The notes: a model not told the origin generated them from the letters alone. DNA of 64,000 nucleotides from Nannobrachium achirus (GCA_963921795.1 OY997645.1:27722159-27786158); one strand, 5' to 3'. Positions 28,131 to 41,163 are shown, counted from the stretch's first letter. Numbers and translations are program-made.

Positions 28131-29855
28131 ATCGTACATTGAAGCAAATATTTTTGAATGTGCAACCGTTACTGTATACCTCTGCTCTGAACATTAATGA
28201 CTGTACATCTTTCAGTTACAGCAGAGCAAGGACAGCTGCTCCAGTGGATGATACAGTAGCTCTGAAAATCATCATCACAGCCTCTATTTTTTATAGTATT
28301 TCTCATTCGTTTGTTTGCACGGTATTTACATTTCTTGGAATGTCTGTCCTTGAAGATAGATGCTGGCATTCACATCTGTAATTTCCAATCAGTGATGCCT
28401 GTATCTATAGCTAATTTCATTTATTATTGAATTCTTGACATACAGGATGTGCCTGTGTCTTTAGGGGTATTCATCTAAAGATTTCCTAAAATCAAGATTG
28501 TTTTGTAGTTGCTATGGACTGCTAGTTGATCAAAGTTATTTTCGTCATCATTATTCAGCTGTTATTTTGACATCAAACAAAACACAATATCTAGTTCTCA
28601 TGCACTGTATCGTTGCATGAAACTCTTCCAGGGAACAATTTGATCAATTATTAGATGATTTGCGGGCGGAGTATCCGGTCATGACCAGTAAAATCAGGAT
28701 CAAAGGAAAACAAATGGAACATGAAAACGCAGGTTGCGTTCTGTCATTCTTCCGGTCCAGTACTGATGCATCGGAATCCACTGTGGAGAGTTAAAGTTAA
28801 TGAGACCCATACATAAAGATACCTATGGAGTGATTGCAGAACTGACATATTAATGCAGTGAATATGATGTTAATACCAGACCTCAGATGGTCAGGAGAGT
28901 CTTCCGTTCCTGCAAGCTCCCCGTGGTGATTAGAAAAACACTTGGAGTGGATATTACACCCTGTTATTCTTTCCCTCTTCTGTCTCTGCCTGTTCCCTTT
29001 CTCTGCACACCATTAAAACAACATCGCAGGCCCGGGGTCAATGAGCACGACATTGGAAGCAAAGTTTAGTGTGGTACCCTTCCTGTGACCCCCAACCCCC
29101 CCATCCCCATGCTCGTGAATGAAATGGTTTTGTTTTATACATCAAAGATAGGGCTTCTGTTTATATTGGCGTTTTACTTTGCGTATATGTCTTCCTCAAG
29201 TTTTACCCTTTCACACGAGCATGGACAGTTGGACTACTTTTTTGATTGGTAGGCCATGATAACATCAGTACCGCAATGTCCTGGTTAGACATTCATTTTT
29301 CATCTCAAACTTATATTGTGAACTCACAGTTCAACATCCCCCCAGCCATTGCTGTCTTCAAAAGAGGGTTATGGAACTTATAGCCATGCCCGCCCCTACC
29401 CATATGTTATCCTTACTGAGATAACATTGTGGGCCTTTGAACCCTGCCCTTGTTAACCCAGTAAGGCCCTTGAACTCAAAGCTTTCAGTCTAACATTGGC
29501 CTGTTGGCCCAAGACAGCACTCTTGGGCCAACAGTGGGAGATAAGGAGGAAAATTGATACATTTTTTAAAACACTTTGTTTTCTGCTGTTGAGATTTAAC
29601 ATGACAGTGATAAACCACCCTGACTCTTTTCTGGGGGAATTCATTGTTTTGATTATGAAGCAATGCCTTTATCTTGTGAAGGGTAACAATCTTTGGAATG
29701 TCAGTCAAACCTTTTGATTACATTGTTAGCATAATCTTCATGCAAAAATGAAAAGAAAAAGTACTTCTGGGGTGTAGTCATAAAATGATATTTTTTATTT
29801 TGCATCATGAACATAGCAAGGTTTTCATACTCTTTAGTTTAAACTCCTTCCAGTT
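28131..29855. other. Intergenic; small hairpin only
   Basis: No gene seen. One perfect fold-back, CTGTTGGCCCAAGA at 29501-29514 with its complement at 29521-29534, loop CAGCAC. Confidence 0.45.
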
Positions 29856-30755
29856 CCATCCATCCATCCATCTTCAACCGCTTATCCGGAATCGGGTCGC
29901 AGGGGTTCCAACTGAGCCTTCCAGATTTCCTTATCCTGAGCAACTTCCTCCACTCCCTCTGGGAGTATACCGAGGCGTTCCCAGGCCAGTTTGGAGATAT
30001 AATCCTTCCATCTGGTCTTAGGTCTGCCACGGGGTCTCCTCCCAGTGGGACGTGCATCGAGGACCTTCCTAGGAAGGCGCTCGGGGGGCATCCGTAGTTA
30101 CTAGGGGAAATCCCTCTAAGGCAAACGCCGATAAGGCAAACGCTGTTAAGGAAAAATGCAACAGAGTAGCCTCCTTTTGTTATGGTGAAATGAATAAAGA
30201 ATATTGAGCAATACAATGGTTATATGTCACAGTTATTTTCCACGACATTGCAAGCGGCGCGAAGGCCAGCGGACCTTGGTCCTGCTCTTCGCGCCCGCGA
30301 AGAGCGGGCCGAGTTACGAAGCCGTGGTGAATGCAATCGTTATATTTAGCGCACGATAAACGCATGAATGGGATCATGAAACGTGATGCAGGTGAGCTCA
30401 CATTTCACCATAACAAAAGGAGGTTTAGTACTTTAGTTTGTCTTATCGGCGTTTACCTTATCGGCGTTTGCCTTATCAGGACGTGCCCCCGTACTAGATG
30501 CCCGAACCACCTAAGCTGACTCCTTTCCAAGTGAAGGAGCAGCGGTTCTACTCCAAGTCTCTCTCGGGTGATTGAACTTCTCACTCTATCTCTAAGGGAG
30601 ATACCAGCCACCCTTCTGAGAAAACTCATTTTGGCCGCTTGTACCCGAGACCTTATACTTTCGGTCATGACCTCCTTCCAGTTATGCTGTGTATTAAAAG
30701 GTCCTACCTCATAAAACCATTGGCCTATTTCAAATTTACCAAATACATATAGCAT
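29856..30755 (-). mobile_element. LINE C-terminal fragment with (GGAT)n tail, split by a MITE
   Basis: Minus strand 30700-30490 encodes RSRVQAAKMSFLRRVAG... LGVEPLLLHLERSQLRWFGHLVR and, after an interruption, 30095-29875 encodes MPPERLPRKVLDARPTGRRP... to a stop, followed by a GGAT tail (CCATCCATC at 29856). This is the C-terminal, post-reverse-transcriptase part of a common fish LINE. The two halves belong together; the block between is a separate element. Confidence 0.82.
30096..30487. mobile_element. MITE with iterated 15-bp terminal repeats
   Basis: Left part TCTAAGGCAAACGCCGATAA and right part its complement, each built of repeated ATAAGGCAAACGCCG units (two on the left, two to three on the right). 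Inside these, CCTCCTTTTGTTATGGTGAA at about 30170 recurs inverted at about 30400-30422. The centre has a perfect GC-rich hairpin, GCTCTTCGCG / CGCGAAGAGC at 30284-30305. No coding capacity. Confidence 0.75.
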
Positions 30756-30964
30756 GCAGTCTCTCTCTATATGAGCTCATAAACAACTAAAATGTTGGCC
30801 CCTCTGATCTCCATGATGACGGTGATGTCATTGCTTGACTTTATTTATTTTAAAAATCAAATAATTTGCATCTCGCGATCCACATGGGCGTGGCTCCAAT
30901 GTGGATCTCTGAATTATCGTATTTGTGTCTATGTCATAGACTCTATGACAGACTCTATCTATGA

Positions 30965-31422
30965 TTAAAGGACAATCTAGTTTTTTTACAACAAGGGTTC
31001 ATATTTTAGATTGTAATTAGAGAAAAGAAAAGATGAGTGTTAAAATGATTTCATTTACTTCTTTCTATTGTTTTAGCGATTTTAATCAATTTGATTTCAG
31101 TGCATGGGGGCATGCGTGTAAGTGCCTAAATGTGCTTTTTAGACACAATAAGCCGGCAATTTCTTTATTGCTAACAACACTACTTGCCCCCATAAGTCAC
31201 ATCTGCCCATGAAAGATTGTGGTGCATCTTGGGAATGAGCTTATTCTATCTAAAAAGACATATTTAGCCACTTGCACGCATGCCCCCAACCACTGAATTC
31301 AATGTCATTAAAATAGCTAAAATAGAAAGATGTAAATTAAAACGTTTTAACACTCTTTTCTTTTCTCTAATTACAATCTAAAATATGAACCCTTATTGTA
31401 AAAAAACAAAGTTGTCCTTTAA
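30965..31422. mobile_element. TTAA-flanked MITE with ~180-bp inverted repeats
   Basis: Left end TTAAAGGACAA, right end TTGTCCTTTAA. The arms pair for about 180 bases each, including GGGTTCATATTTTAGATTG, AGAGAAAAGAAAAGA and GGGGGCATGCGTG, with a short central loop. TTAA target type as at 19105 but unrelated sequence. No open frame. Confidence 0.85.
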
Positions 31423-31571
31423 ATACATAAACATTTATTTAAATATAAATATAAAAGGATATAAAATATAAAACATACTTTATACTAAACATTATACCAC
31501 AAATAAATCAGTGGAGGTACCTTGTGCCCTGCTGGCAGTGTGTGCAAGAAAGTTGGTACTGACCCGTACCG

Positions 31572-31706
<135 letters not shown>

Positions 31707-32398
31707 CCTCTGCTAACCTACACGATCTGGACCATGTCATAAAAAATAAACATTATGTAATCTATTTGGATGTTGAATATTCCTCTATGAATTATTTACA
31801 GTTCCCGCATTTCCTACACTACACATAATGTACAGTATACTCAAGTAAATGCTCAAGTATTAAATAGTACAAATGACAAAGTACATTTTCTTTTAATGTC
31901 AATGCTTTGCTACAAACTGGAGTACCGGAGTGCTTCAGTACTCCAGTACATTTACTTGGTTACTGTCTACCACTGATCTCACTGTAGTACTACACTTCAT
32001 CATCATTAAATCCTGAGTTTTTGTTTGAAACTTGACTGCAGACTTGATGAGTCATAGAGTCAAATGAGTGTCTTCCTCCTCACCGAGGACATGAGTCAAA
32101 ACTCAGCCGACTCGAGAAAGGCAACAAAAGGGATGTGGTTATTTACTTAATCTGTAGTTATAATATTATCTTTCACTTAGCTTCAACATGATTGCAAATG
32201 CATCTATAATTTTCTGATCTGAAAGCATGTTGGTGTATTTTTAGTCCTGGGCCATGCTGCTGGTTTTACTGATTATGGTGTTTGTGCAGACCAAACCGCA
32301 TATGGTGTTTGACAGTATCATAACAGCTCTCTTCATGCACATCTGTGCATGACTAATACTGAAACATTACCTGCTGATGTCGGATCTTCCCATGGGCT
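31707..32398. other. Intergenic, degenerate repeat only
   Basis: 31835-31980 weakly resembles the CAGTGG-ended repeat of 16035-16377 (AAGTACATTT, CTCAAGTA, CTACCACTG end). Otherwise nothing recognised. Confidence 0.4.
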
Positions 32399-32407
32399 GT
32401 GTCTTTA

Positions 32408-32494
32408 TTGTGGGCTCGCCTATAAGGCGAGCACACTTTAGATATTGTCATTGTGGGCTCGCCTATAAGGCGAGCACACTTTAGATATTGTCAT
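32408..32494. repeat. Two tandem 43-bp units with a palindromic core
   Basis: The unit starting TTGTGGGCTCGCCTATAAGG occurs twice, 43 bases apart. Each has the fold-back GCTCGCC-TATAA-GGCGAGC. They abut the left end of the 1.54-kb duplication. Confidence 0.9.
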
Positions 32495-32495
32495 T

Positions 32496-34033
32496 ATTTA
32501 TTTATCTATCAGGCAATCAGTAGACGGGATCTTCGGTTCCTTTCTACTCCTACATACTTAGTGAGAAAATGAAAATAAAAACATCAATGTGTTCAGTTTA
32601 CAGTGGCGAAGTGTGCTATTATTTTTTATAGCAATCGGCCAAATGGTGGCGCTGTAGGAAGCCTTCGAAAGTGCGAAATTTGAACAGGTATAGCTCATGC
32701 TGTGTTTTAGGTACAGCCATGAAACCTGTATACACTTATGCATCTCCTCATGCCGAACAACTTTTACCCTCTAACTTTTGACCTCTGACCTTTAGGTCTC
32801 CCACAATTCGGAATTATATGAAAAACAGTAAAAATCTATCTCCTCCTGGGATTTTCGCGTCAAGTGCACAAAACTTTTTTCACATGAACTTTGGACCAAT
32901 ACGGTCAGATTGATCAACCAGATTTTTTTCAAAGTGAAATATAATTTTTTAATAATTCAATCAATATTGCGGTTTTATGCAAATTATTCTTCGGCCTCTA
33001 AATCATACATGCAAAGTTACACGTTCATGGCATTTGGCAAAGATGTGGAGGGTTAGTCAAAGTATCACTGAAACCAATTTTATTCCAATCGGCCAAAGGG
33101 GGGCGCTATACGAAGCGTCTGAAAATTCAAACTTCAAACGGGCATAAGTCATGACTCGTTTCGTTTGAAGACATGCAACTTGTTACACGCGTGCTTTGAC
33201 TCAAGCGGAAGACATCTGTGTCGTTGTTAAGTAAGCTCCGCCCTTCAATTTTCCGCCATTTTGAGCAGTTTGTAAAACGCGTAAACCCGCTTTTATTCTG
33301 GAATTTTCGCGTCACGTGCACAAAACTTTTTCACGTGAACTTTGGACCGATATCTAAAGATCTGTCGGATCGGATTTCTTTAACATTCAAACATGCTTTT
33401 TTAAATAATTCAAACAATATTGCATTTTTATGCAAATTATTCTTCTGCCTCTAAAACATACATGCAAAGTCACATTTTCATGACAAAATCGTGTAGAGGG
33501 TTAGTTCAAATATCACTGAAACCAATATTACCCCAAATGGCCAAAGGGGGGCGCTATATAATTTTGAGCAGTTTGTAAAACGCTTAAACCCGTTTTTATT
33601 CTAGGATTTTTTTTGCAATTTGCATGAAACATTCTACACGCAATCTAAGGACCTTTATCTAACATGCCTATGAAGTGCACACAAAAAAATATAAAATAAT
33701 AATAATAAATATAGCTGCAAGCAGCGATAAAGTGTCCAAAGCCAAAAACACCTCAAATCATGAACACAGCCTGGGATGTGCGTGAAATCTTGCAAGCACA
33801 TTCCCAATAGGTCAAGGAACAGATACCAACCTTCTCACATTGGCCTGTTATATCGCCACCAGCGGGTCAACTTTTGCATAACACATTTTTGGAACAAAAT
33901 GGACCAATCTTTGACGTCAGTAACGTCAAAGAGAGCACTGCCTGCGATCTTGACATTTTTTGCTTTTATAGCCATTGTTTTCTGGCTTGAAGCGAGACCA
34001 CAATTGTTTCGAAGGAACAATATTTTTCTAGTT
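32496..34033. repeat. Tandem duplication, unit 1 (1,538 bp)
   Basis: First of two adjacent head-to-tail copies. Starts TTATTTATTTATCTATCAGG and ends TTTCGAAGGAACAATATTTT-CTAG. Contains several GGCGCTATA boxes and near its end ATATAGCTGCAAGCAGCGAT, a short fold-back common in fish repeats. Coding-like frames inside are shared by both units and look spurious. Confidence 0.9.
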
Positions 34034-35577
34034 ATTTATTTATCTATCAGGCAATCAGTAGACGGGATCTTCGGTTCCTTTCTACTCCTACATACTTAGT
34101 GAGAAAATGAAAATAAAAACATCAATGTGTTCAGTTTACAGTGGCGAAGTGTGCTATTATTTTTTATAGCAATCGGCCAAATGGTGGCGCTGTAGGAAGC
34201 CTTCGAAAGTGCGATCTTTGAACAGGTATAGCTCATGCTGTGTTATACATACAGCCATGAAACCTGTATACACTTATGCGTCTCCTCATGCCGAACAACT
34301 TTTTCCCTCTAACTTTTGACCTCTGACCTTTAGGTCTCCCACAATTCGGAATTATATGAAAAACAGTAAAAATCTATCTCCTCCTGGGATTTTCGCGTCA
34401 AGTGCACAAAACTTTTTTCACATGAACTTTGGACCAATACGGTCAGATTGATCAACCAGATTTTTTTTAAAGTGAAATATAATTTTTTAATAATTTAATC
34501 AATATTGCGGTTTTATGCAAATTATTCTTCGGCCTCTAAATCATACATGCAAAGGTACACGTTCATGGCATTTGGCAAAGATGTGGAGGGTTAGTCAAAG
34601 TATCACTGAAACCAATTTTATTCCAATCGGCCAAAGGGGGGCGCTATACGAAGCGTTTGAAAATTCAAACTTCAAACGGGCATAAGTCATGACTCGTTTC
34701 GTTTGAAGACATGCAACTTGTTATACGCGTGCTTTGACTCGAGCGGAAGACATCTGTGTCGTTGTTAAGTAAGCTCCGCCCTTCGATTTTCCGCCATTTT
34801 GAGCAGTTTGTAAAACGCGTAAACCCGCTTTTATTCTGGAATTTTCGCTCCACGTGCACAAAACTCTTTTTTACGTGAACTTTGGACCGATATCTAAAGA
34901 TCTGTCAGATCGGATTTCTTTAAAATTGAAACATGCTTTTTTAAATAAATTCAATGAATATTGCAGTTTTATGCAAATTATTCTTCTGCCTCTAAATCAT
35001 ACATGCAAAGTAACATGTTCATGGCATTTGGCAAAGATGTAGAGTGTTAGTCCAAATATCACTAAAACCAATCTTACCCCAATTGGCCAAAGGGGGGCGC
35101 TATATCATTTTGAGCAGTTTGTGAAACGCTTAAACCCATTAGGATTTTTTTTTTTGCAATTTGCATGAAACATTCTACACACAATCTAAGGACCTTTATC
35201 TAATATGCCTATGAAGTGCACACACACAAAAAAATAAAAAATAATAATGAATATAGCTGCAAGCAGCGATAAAGTGGCCAAAGCCAAAAACACCTCAAAT
35301 CATGAACACAGCCTGCAATGGGTGTGAAATCTTGCAAGCACATTCCCAATAGGTCAAGGAACAGATACCACCCTTCTTACATTGGCCTGTTATAGCGCCA
35401 CCAGCGGGTCAACTTTTGCACAACACATTTTTCGAACAAAATGGACCAATCTTTGACGTCAGTAACGTCAAAGAGAGCACTGCCTGCGATCTTGACATTT
35501 TGTACTTTTATAGCCATTGTTTTCCGGCTTGAAGCGAGCCCACAATTGTTTCGAAGGAACAATATTTTTCTAGTTAG
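34034..35577. repeat. Tandem duplication, unit 2
   Basis: Second copy, offset 1,538 bases from unit 1 and highly similar throughout: the 64-codon minus frames at 33127-33321 and 34665-34859 differ at about 3 residues. Breaks off at the same TTTTTCTAGTTA point, giving the junction of the duplication. Confidence 0.9.
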
Positions 35578-35899
35578 ATTTATTCCCTCTCACCTTCATA
35601 CCCCATCTCTCTTCCTGAGAGTCCTGTTTGGTTTGCCATGTCTTTACTGCTTTGCTTGATTCTTAAACCCTTGACAAACCTCCATCACATTTCCCAGTGC
35701 AGGTTTGTTTTACACAATAGACTGTGTTGCCACAGCAATAGAATACAGGTGGACTTGGATGATTCAGGTCAGATATATTGAATTAGAGTGAAGTGGAAAA
35801 TTCACTTAACATTAATTCCGCAGAGGACCACGTTGGAAACACGTTTTAAAAGGATATTTCACTTTTATGTTTGGGGTCATTTTAACGTGTGCTCAGGCT

Positions 35900-36230
35900 T
35901 TTGTGAGCACCCTGGACAGTTTAAGTTGTTTGATTCAGCATTTAGATATTAACAATGATTCATCAAAAACATCCATCCTTGGTTCTGGTGACCCTCCTAA
36001 TCCGTGTTTTTACACAAGATTTTTCATTATTTTTTGAATGAAAAAAAGAATTGGAAAAACATGGCCCCTCTCGTATTAGAAGGGCAGTATGACTATGAGT
36101 CACCAGAACCAAGGACGGGTGTTTTCGATGATGGAGTTTGAAGTTACTATAGGTTTGTATAGGAAGGTGCGTCATATCAAATATCTAAATACTGAATCGA
36201 GCAACTTATAAAATGTCCAGGGTCCTCAAA
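35900..36230. mobile_element. Fold-back MITE, imperfect ~110-bp arms
   Basis: Left arm contains CACCCTGGACAGTTTAAG, GATTCAGCATTTAGATATT and ATCCTTGGTTCTGGTGAC; the right arm has all three as reverse complements in mirror order (36100-36226). Loop about 90 bases. No open frame. Confidence 0.7.
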
Positions 36231-36359
36231 ACAATACAGTATTTTGTGGCTCTCACATCTAGAGTTTATGCTGCACACCTAACAGTAAGTTGCACCGCAA
36301 ATCAGACAAATATGTCTGAGTCATAGTGTGGGGAGCTTTGTTAGAGTACCTGTCTGTCT

Positions 36360-36520
36360 GTGTCCCCTTTGTGCCCATATATGGAGATCTCTGTATCTGT
36401 CTGTCAACCTGTGTCCTTTTCATGCCCCTATATAGAGATCCCTGATGTCATTAGTATATGCCCATATACCCTGTATATTGTCATGCCTATATGGTTGGAT
36501 GGGCGGTTCTGGACAACCGC
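36360..36520. repeat. Copy of the CATATATGGAGAT repeat
   Basis: GTGCCCATATATGGAGATC at about 36370 and related CCCCTATATAGAGATCCCTG, CATATACCCTGTATATTG. Same family as 18580 and 47750. Confidence 0.55.
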
Positions 36521-36839
36521 ATATCCGAACAGCTTTGTGGAGAGCACCACACTCCCTCGAGTCCTTGCCGATGTTCGTGCCGAGTTTGAAGTCTGTCGGT
36601 CCCATATATGTACAGGACGGTCAGGACCATTTATGGGCATAGTGGTCACTGGTCAGACCTGTAAATCTGAATAACTGATACATATGCTTGCGTATATACA
36701 GTGTGGGCATATTGTGTTTGTCTGAGTCATAGTATGCCTATACTGGGGCGTATCCAGTTTTAACATAGGATAGAATTTGCCTCTGTATTGGAAAATGAGT
36801 GCACACAAAGTACTGATATATTAAATACAATTTCTTTGT

Positions 36840-37510
36840 ATAGTAATATATTGCAACTAGAAGCAGTGGTCTCTGCCAGGTCAGGTATGTTATCGCCTCC
36901 TGATGGCGCTATAATAGTCCAAAGTGAAAATGGTGGCATGTCTTCTTTGGCCTTTCACAATCTGACGCTGCATTCATGATTTGAGGTATTTTGTTCCAAA
37001 AACGTGTGTTGCAAAAGTCAATCTGCTGGTGGCGCTATAACAGGCCAATGTGAAAAGGATGGCATTTGTTCCTCGACCTGGGAATGTGCGTGCAAAATGT
37101 CACGGAAATTGCACCCTGCATGCATTAATGTTTTGGGGCATTTTGTTCAAAACGGACCAATCCTGCAAACTTTGGAAGCCAATGTTAGCCAATTAGGATG
37201 GAATATGAAATATCTGTCAGATCCGTCTTGATCACATGACTATAGAGATACTGTGTAACGATTTGTGTGAATTTTGGACAGAATCTGTAGGAGTACTGTC
37301 CAAAAATATGTTTTGCACACATCCCCTTTGGTGGTGCTCTAACAGGCCCATGTGCAAAATTGGGGGCAGAGGTGCTCTGGCACCCAGGGAGTGTGCGTGT
37401 ACGTACGGTCATGCCTTTCGGCCTGTTGGAGAGAGACAATAATATGTGTGCATATGTGGATATCACAAAATCCCAATGCACAACAGTGTGCCTTGGCCCA
37501 CCGTTTGAGA
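36840..37510. repeat. GCGCCACC / GGCGCTATA repeat, two monomers
   Basis: Starts CTAGAAGCAGTGGTCTC and CCAGGTCAGG, then two units with GATGGCGCTATAATAG and GGTGGCGCTATAACAGGCC, TTTGGAAGCCAATG, GATGGAATATGAAA, TATAGAGATACTGTGTAACG and GGACAGAATCTGTAGGAG. Confidence 0.75.
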
Positions 37511-38770
37511 ACCACTGCTCTACAGGTTGCAGTGCTTTGCACACAGGCACCCCGACAGTATTGTCAAGGAAAATATAGTGTGTCCCCTTCACTTCCCCCG
37601 TTCAGATTTTCCCAGCCAACGTTATGCCAGACTTGTCTGATGTTGTCTTTTAACGTCACAGTATATTCCTGAGATCCACACAGTATAATATCATATCCCT
37701 GGCAGCCAAGCTCAGATTGTATCCTGCAGCTAGTTCTGGCTTGGACAAAATGGGAGGTTGTAACAACGGAAGACTGTTCCCCTATGCCTATAACATTAGG
37801 TGAGAGGTTCTGATCCCCAGCAGGAGTAATTTATTTTCATAGAACATAAATGTTAACCATTCACAGCATCAAAGTGCAAGAGAGGAAGCGACCCTAATGC
37901 TTGTTCATGTAACTTAGCAAACATTTCCAGTTGGTTCTTCATTTGACTTCATGTTTGCTTTTGTAATGCCCTTAGCTGTGGTAAAATGAGAGGCTATTGC
38001 TGTGATTTATTATGAGAGGTAATCTGAGCAGTATTTTGTTAGACTCCTTTGGGGATAGGGGGTTGATAACAACGCTATATACTGTAGCCTTGACACATCT
38101 TAAGTAGTGGCCTTTTGAATTTGATACTGTAATTGTCACAATCTGCTAGGATAAACCTGGATTGGCCTTTTATCTTTCAATTTGTTTTAAGAAGCATCCC
38201 TGCATAAACAATGCACATCCATATGAGGTGTCTACATCTCTCTGTGCAAAGGAAGACATGGGATATTCTAAAAATAATACTCCTAGTGAAATGAAGAACA
38301 TAATTGTAGGCTGATCTTGTCCTTGACATCTGCTTTTCTTTCCACAACAATAAAAAGGAATCAAGTTAACTTTCATGACATATACTTTTAAGTGGGTTTC
38401 AGATATGCCACTTCATTTGGATTAAGTACTGCAAATTCTCGAGAGTCACAGAGTGAACAAACAAATCTGTAGTGGGCCGTAACATAGGATGTTGACTCTA
38501 CCAGGCAGCTGTGACTAGAGAGAGAACCCTGAGGATACATATAACTCAAGCACATCTTCCCTTCCTCTCCATCACCACCATTGGGGAGCTATTGAAGGAT
38601 GGCTGTCTCTTAATTGTCCAATAAGACATGTCAGTGCAGAACACACTTCCCCAGACAAATAATGGCCAAATGCACTTGACCTTCCAGTCGAGTTTTCTAG
38701 TGGCAGCTTAATGATGTAGAGAACACATCTTCAACGTTGCATCTTAACCACATGAACCTTTCTGTCCTAT
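37511..38770. other. Intergenic, nothing recognised
   Basis: Apparently single-copy sequence without a supported coding frame. Confidence 0.4.
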
Positions 38771-38846
38771 CACACACACACACACACACACACACACAAC
38801 GCACGGCCACGCACACACGCATGCACGCACAAGCACACACACGCGA

Positions 38847-38928
<82 letters not shown>

Positions 38929-38993
38929 CTTAAAGTGCATACTGTACACAGAATCTGACCGTTATACCCATATACTCTCTCTGTCTCTCTCTC

Positions 38994-39059
<66 letters not shown>

Positions 39060-39120
39060 ACAGAAAACAACTGTGTAAACGATTATGATTATAATGATGA
39101 TGATGATGATGATGGTGATC
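38771..39120. repeat. Microsatellite cluster: (CA)n, (GTCT)n, (GAT)n
   Basis: CA runs at 38771-38798 and 38850-38927 with ACGC-rich spacer, TCTC/GTCT run 38972-39059, and GATGAT at about 39094-39114. Confidence 0.96.
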
Positions 39121-40705
39121 ATTGGATGATGATGATGCTTCCATTTGGAAAAATGAAATTGGTGAAGGAAATGGGTGTTACTCATCAAATGAATGAATCC
39201 CTTGCTTCCTCTGTAAAGTCTGTTTTGAACACAGCGATGGCCCTGTTCGGTCGGTTAAACAACATCTGTATTTCTTCTCCTGTGCAGTATAGCAGAATAA
39301 CAGGAAGCACTGGTGGCTTATGGCAAAGATCCATCTGTGATCCTAATGTCAATACCCTTTCAAGAACACTAACTACATACATCTATACTGTACATACGGT
39401 ACAAGCGCTCACACACACATGCATTTAGTACAAGTACACACCCGGCCCGTGCACATTTCTTTGTTTACTTGATACACTACACTGAATCAAGCTCAGAGCA
39501 TTTCTTTCTCCAATCTCGAGGCTGTAACACATGGCATACTATTGTCTTTTAATCTGTTATTAGTGTGGTTGCTATAGGCAACACACTATTGTTCTAGGTC
39601 CGAGAACAATTGTGGTAAAGTAAACCTGTTTTTTGTTAACCTGTTCATTGAGTTAACCTTTTCTGTAACCCACAGAAAAAATTATTTTCTCATTGGACAA
39701 TATAATGTCCAATCAGACAGGAGTGACATCACAAAAATGGCAAGACAGAATTATTTTCCCAACGGATTCCTCGCGACTCGCATCAGTGCAACCACACTTA
39801 ACATTTGTCTTGAGGGTTAGATAGATAGATACCTTTATTATCCCATGGGGGAAATTCAGTTGCCCAGAGGCAGCACAGCAGTTAAAGGTTACAAGTTAAA
39901 TATGTTGCAACTAACAACTTCATTATGAACTTGCTAAAAGTATCAACATGTTTATTCCACTTGTCTCCTGTCAGCCCGAGGGGATACATGCTCCACTCTC
40001 TTCATCATTGGCCATAGGGATGCAAGGAAAACGGGAATGAATACTGAAAACTTCAAAGGGTTTTGGCGAGGAAAAAAAAGCATTCACCCCTTCAGTATTC
40101 AAATCGTGGCTGAAGTGGTCCAACGGATTGTCCAAAACAATTGCCGACTTCCCCTGAGCACAAGAATATGGTAATTTAATACTTTTACAACTTGCCTTTA
40201 CAGTCATTTTATACCTCTGATCATTTCAATTATGAAGAAGTTGAATGTGAATGAAGACTTAATAATGTAAATCCTCTGTTCCCGTGAACCAGGAAGCCTG
40301 TTTTGGCTGTTGCAGATTCACTTAACTGTTTCGTTCTGCATGATCTCCTCTGCAAGAAACTGTTTACCATTTCTGACTATTCATTCTAGTTTCTGATTAT
40401 GTAAATATATGTAAATGAGTGTGACCATATGGATCATGTGACTGCCGACTGTCGTGTCATTTGTTGACGAAGGCTGAATAAGTTGCCAGTCTTGAGAGCT
40501 CAATGTCTTCCCCACTACCCAAATGCTATAGCTCTTCTTGTATTTATGTGCACACTTCTCATAGCCATAATCCAAAGTCTATTGATGATTTATAACACGG
40601 AAATCAGTGCATGGACTAGCAATGCCACAGCATTGTTCAGAGGAGTCTTGGCAACCCTCGGTTCCTCTGGCTCGTAATGAGATTGACACATCGTGAGGCT
40701 GAGAG
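39121..40705 (-). other. Intergenic with one LINE tail
   Basis: 39818-39890 (TAGATAGATAGATACCTTTA TTATC..., GGGGGAAATTCAGTTGCC) is the usual 3' tail of a fish LINE on the minus strand. The rest shows no gene or clear repeat. Confidence 0.5.
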
Positions 40706-40840
40706 CAGGGGTGTCGTACCAAATTCTGGGCCCCGGGTACAAGGATTCACTGCGGGCCCCCATGAATGTTCTTCATAGGGGGAGTTTACCCCATTTAGAC
40801 TGGGAACACATTATTATGCATTATTTTGTGCTTTAACTAT

Positions 40841-40917
40841 TGAAAAATAGCAGATCTACAAGCTCACAGCACGGCAACGAGTGCTGCGCTGCGAGCTTGT
40901 AGATCTGCTATTTTTGA
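40841..40917. repeat. Palindromic hairpin (copy E)
   Basis: Arms GAAAAATAGCAGATCTACAA GCTC with complement on the right; inner stem CAGCAC / GTGCTG. Inside the hAT-like element of 40706-41298. Confidence 0.75.
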
Positions 40918-41163
40918 AAAATCGCGAAAATGTATTTGAATATTTCAAATCCTTCTAAGGTTTTTTGAAAAACCTATGTTTCTATGTCAGTGGTGTTCAA
41001 ACTTTGTCATGTGAAGGACCCCCAAAATTATATGTATTCGGCCACGGACCCCCATCTTAAAATATTTAGTTACAGGGACCCCCAAGAAGCAAAATTTGAG
41101 TTACAAATGTTCGCTTAAAAAATACATATTTTCAAAGATTTGCACACATTTTCACGGCTTTTC

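Noticed and set aside
32408-32494. CRISPR-like repeat
   Set aside because: Only two direct 43-bp units with no spacers in a vertebrate genome; a simple tandem duplication.
33127-34859. Duplicated 64-codon minus-strand frames that look conserved
   Set aside because: The similarity comes from the 1,538-bp tandem duplication of repeat DNA, not from coding selection.
37185-37592. 135-codon minus-strand frame
   Set aside because: Lies within a GCGCCACC-type repeat and is not preserved in the other copies.
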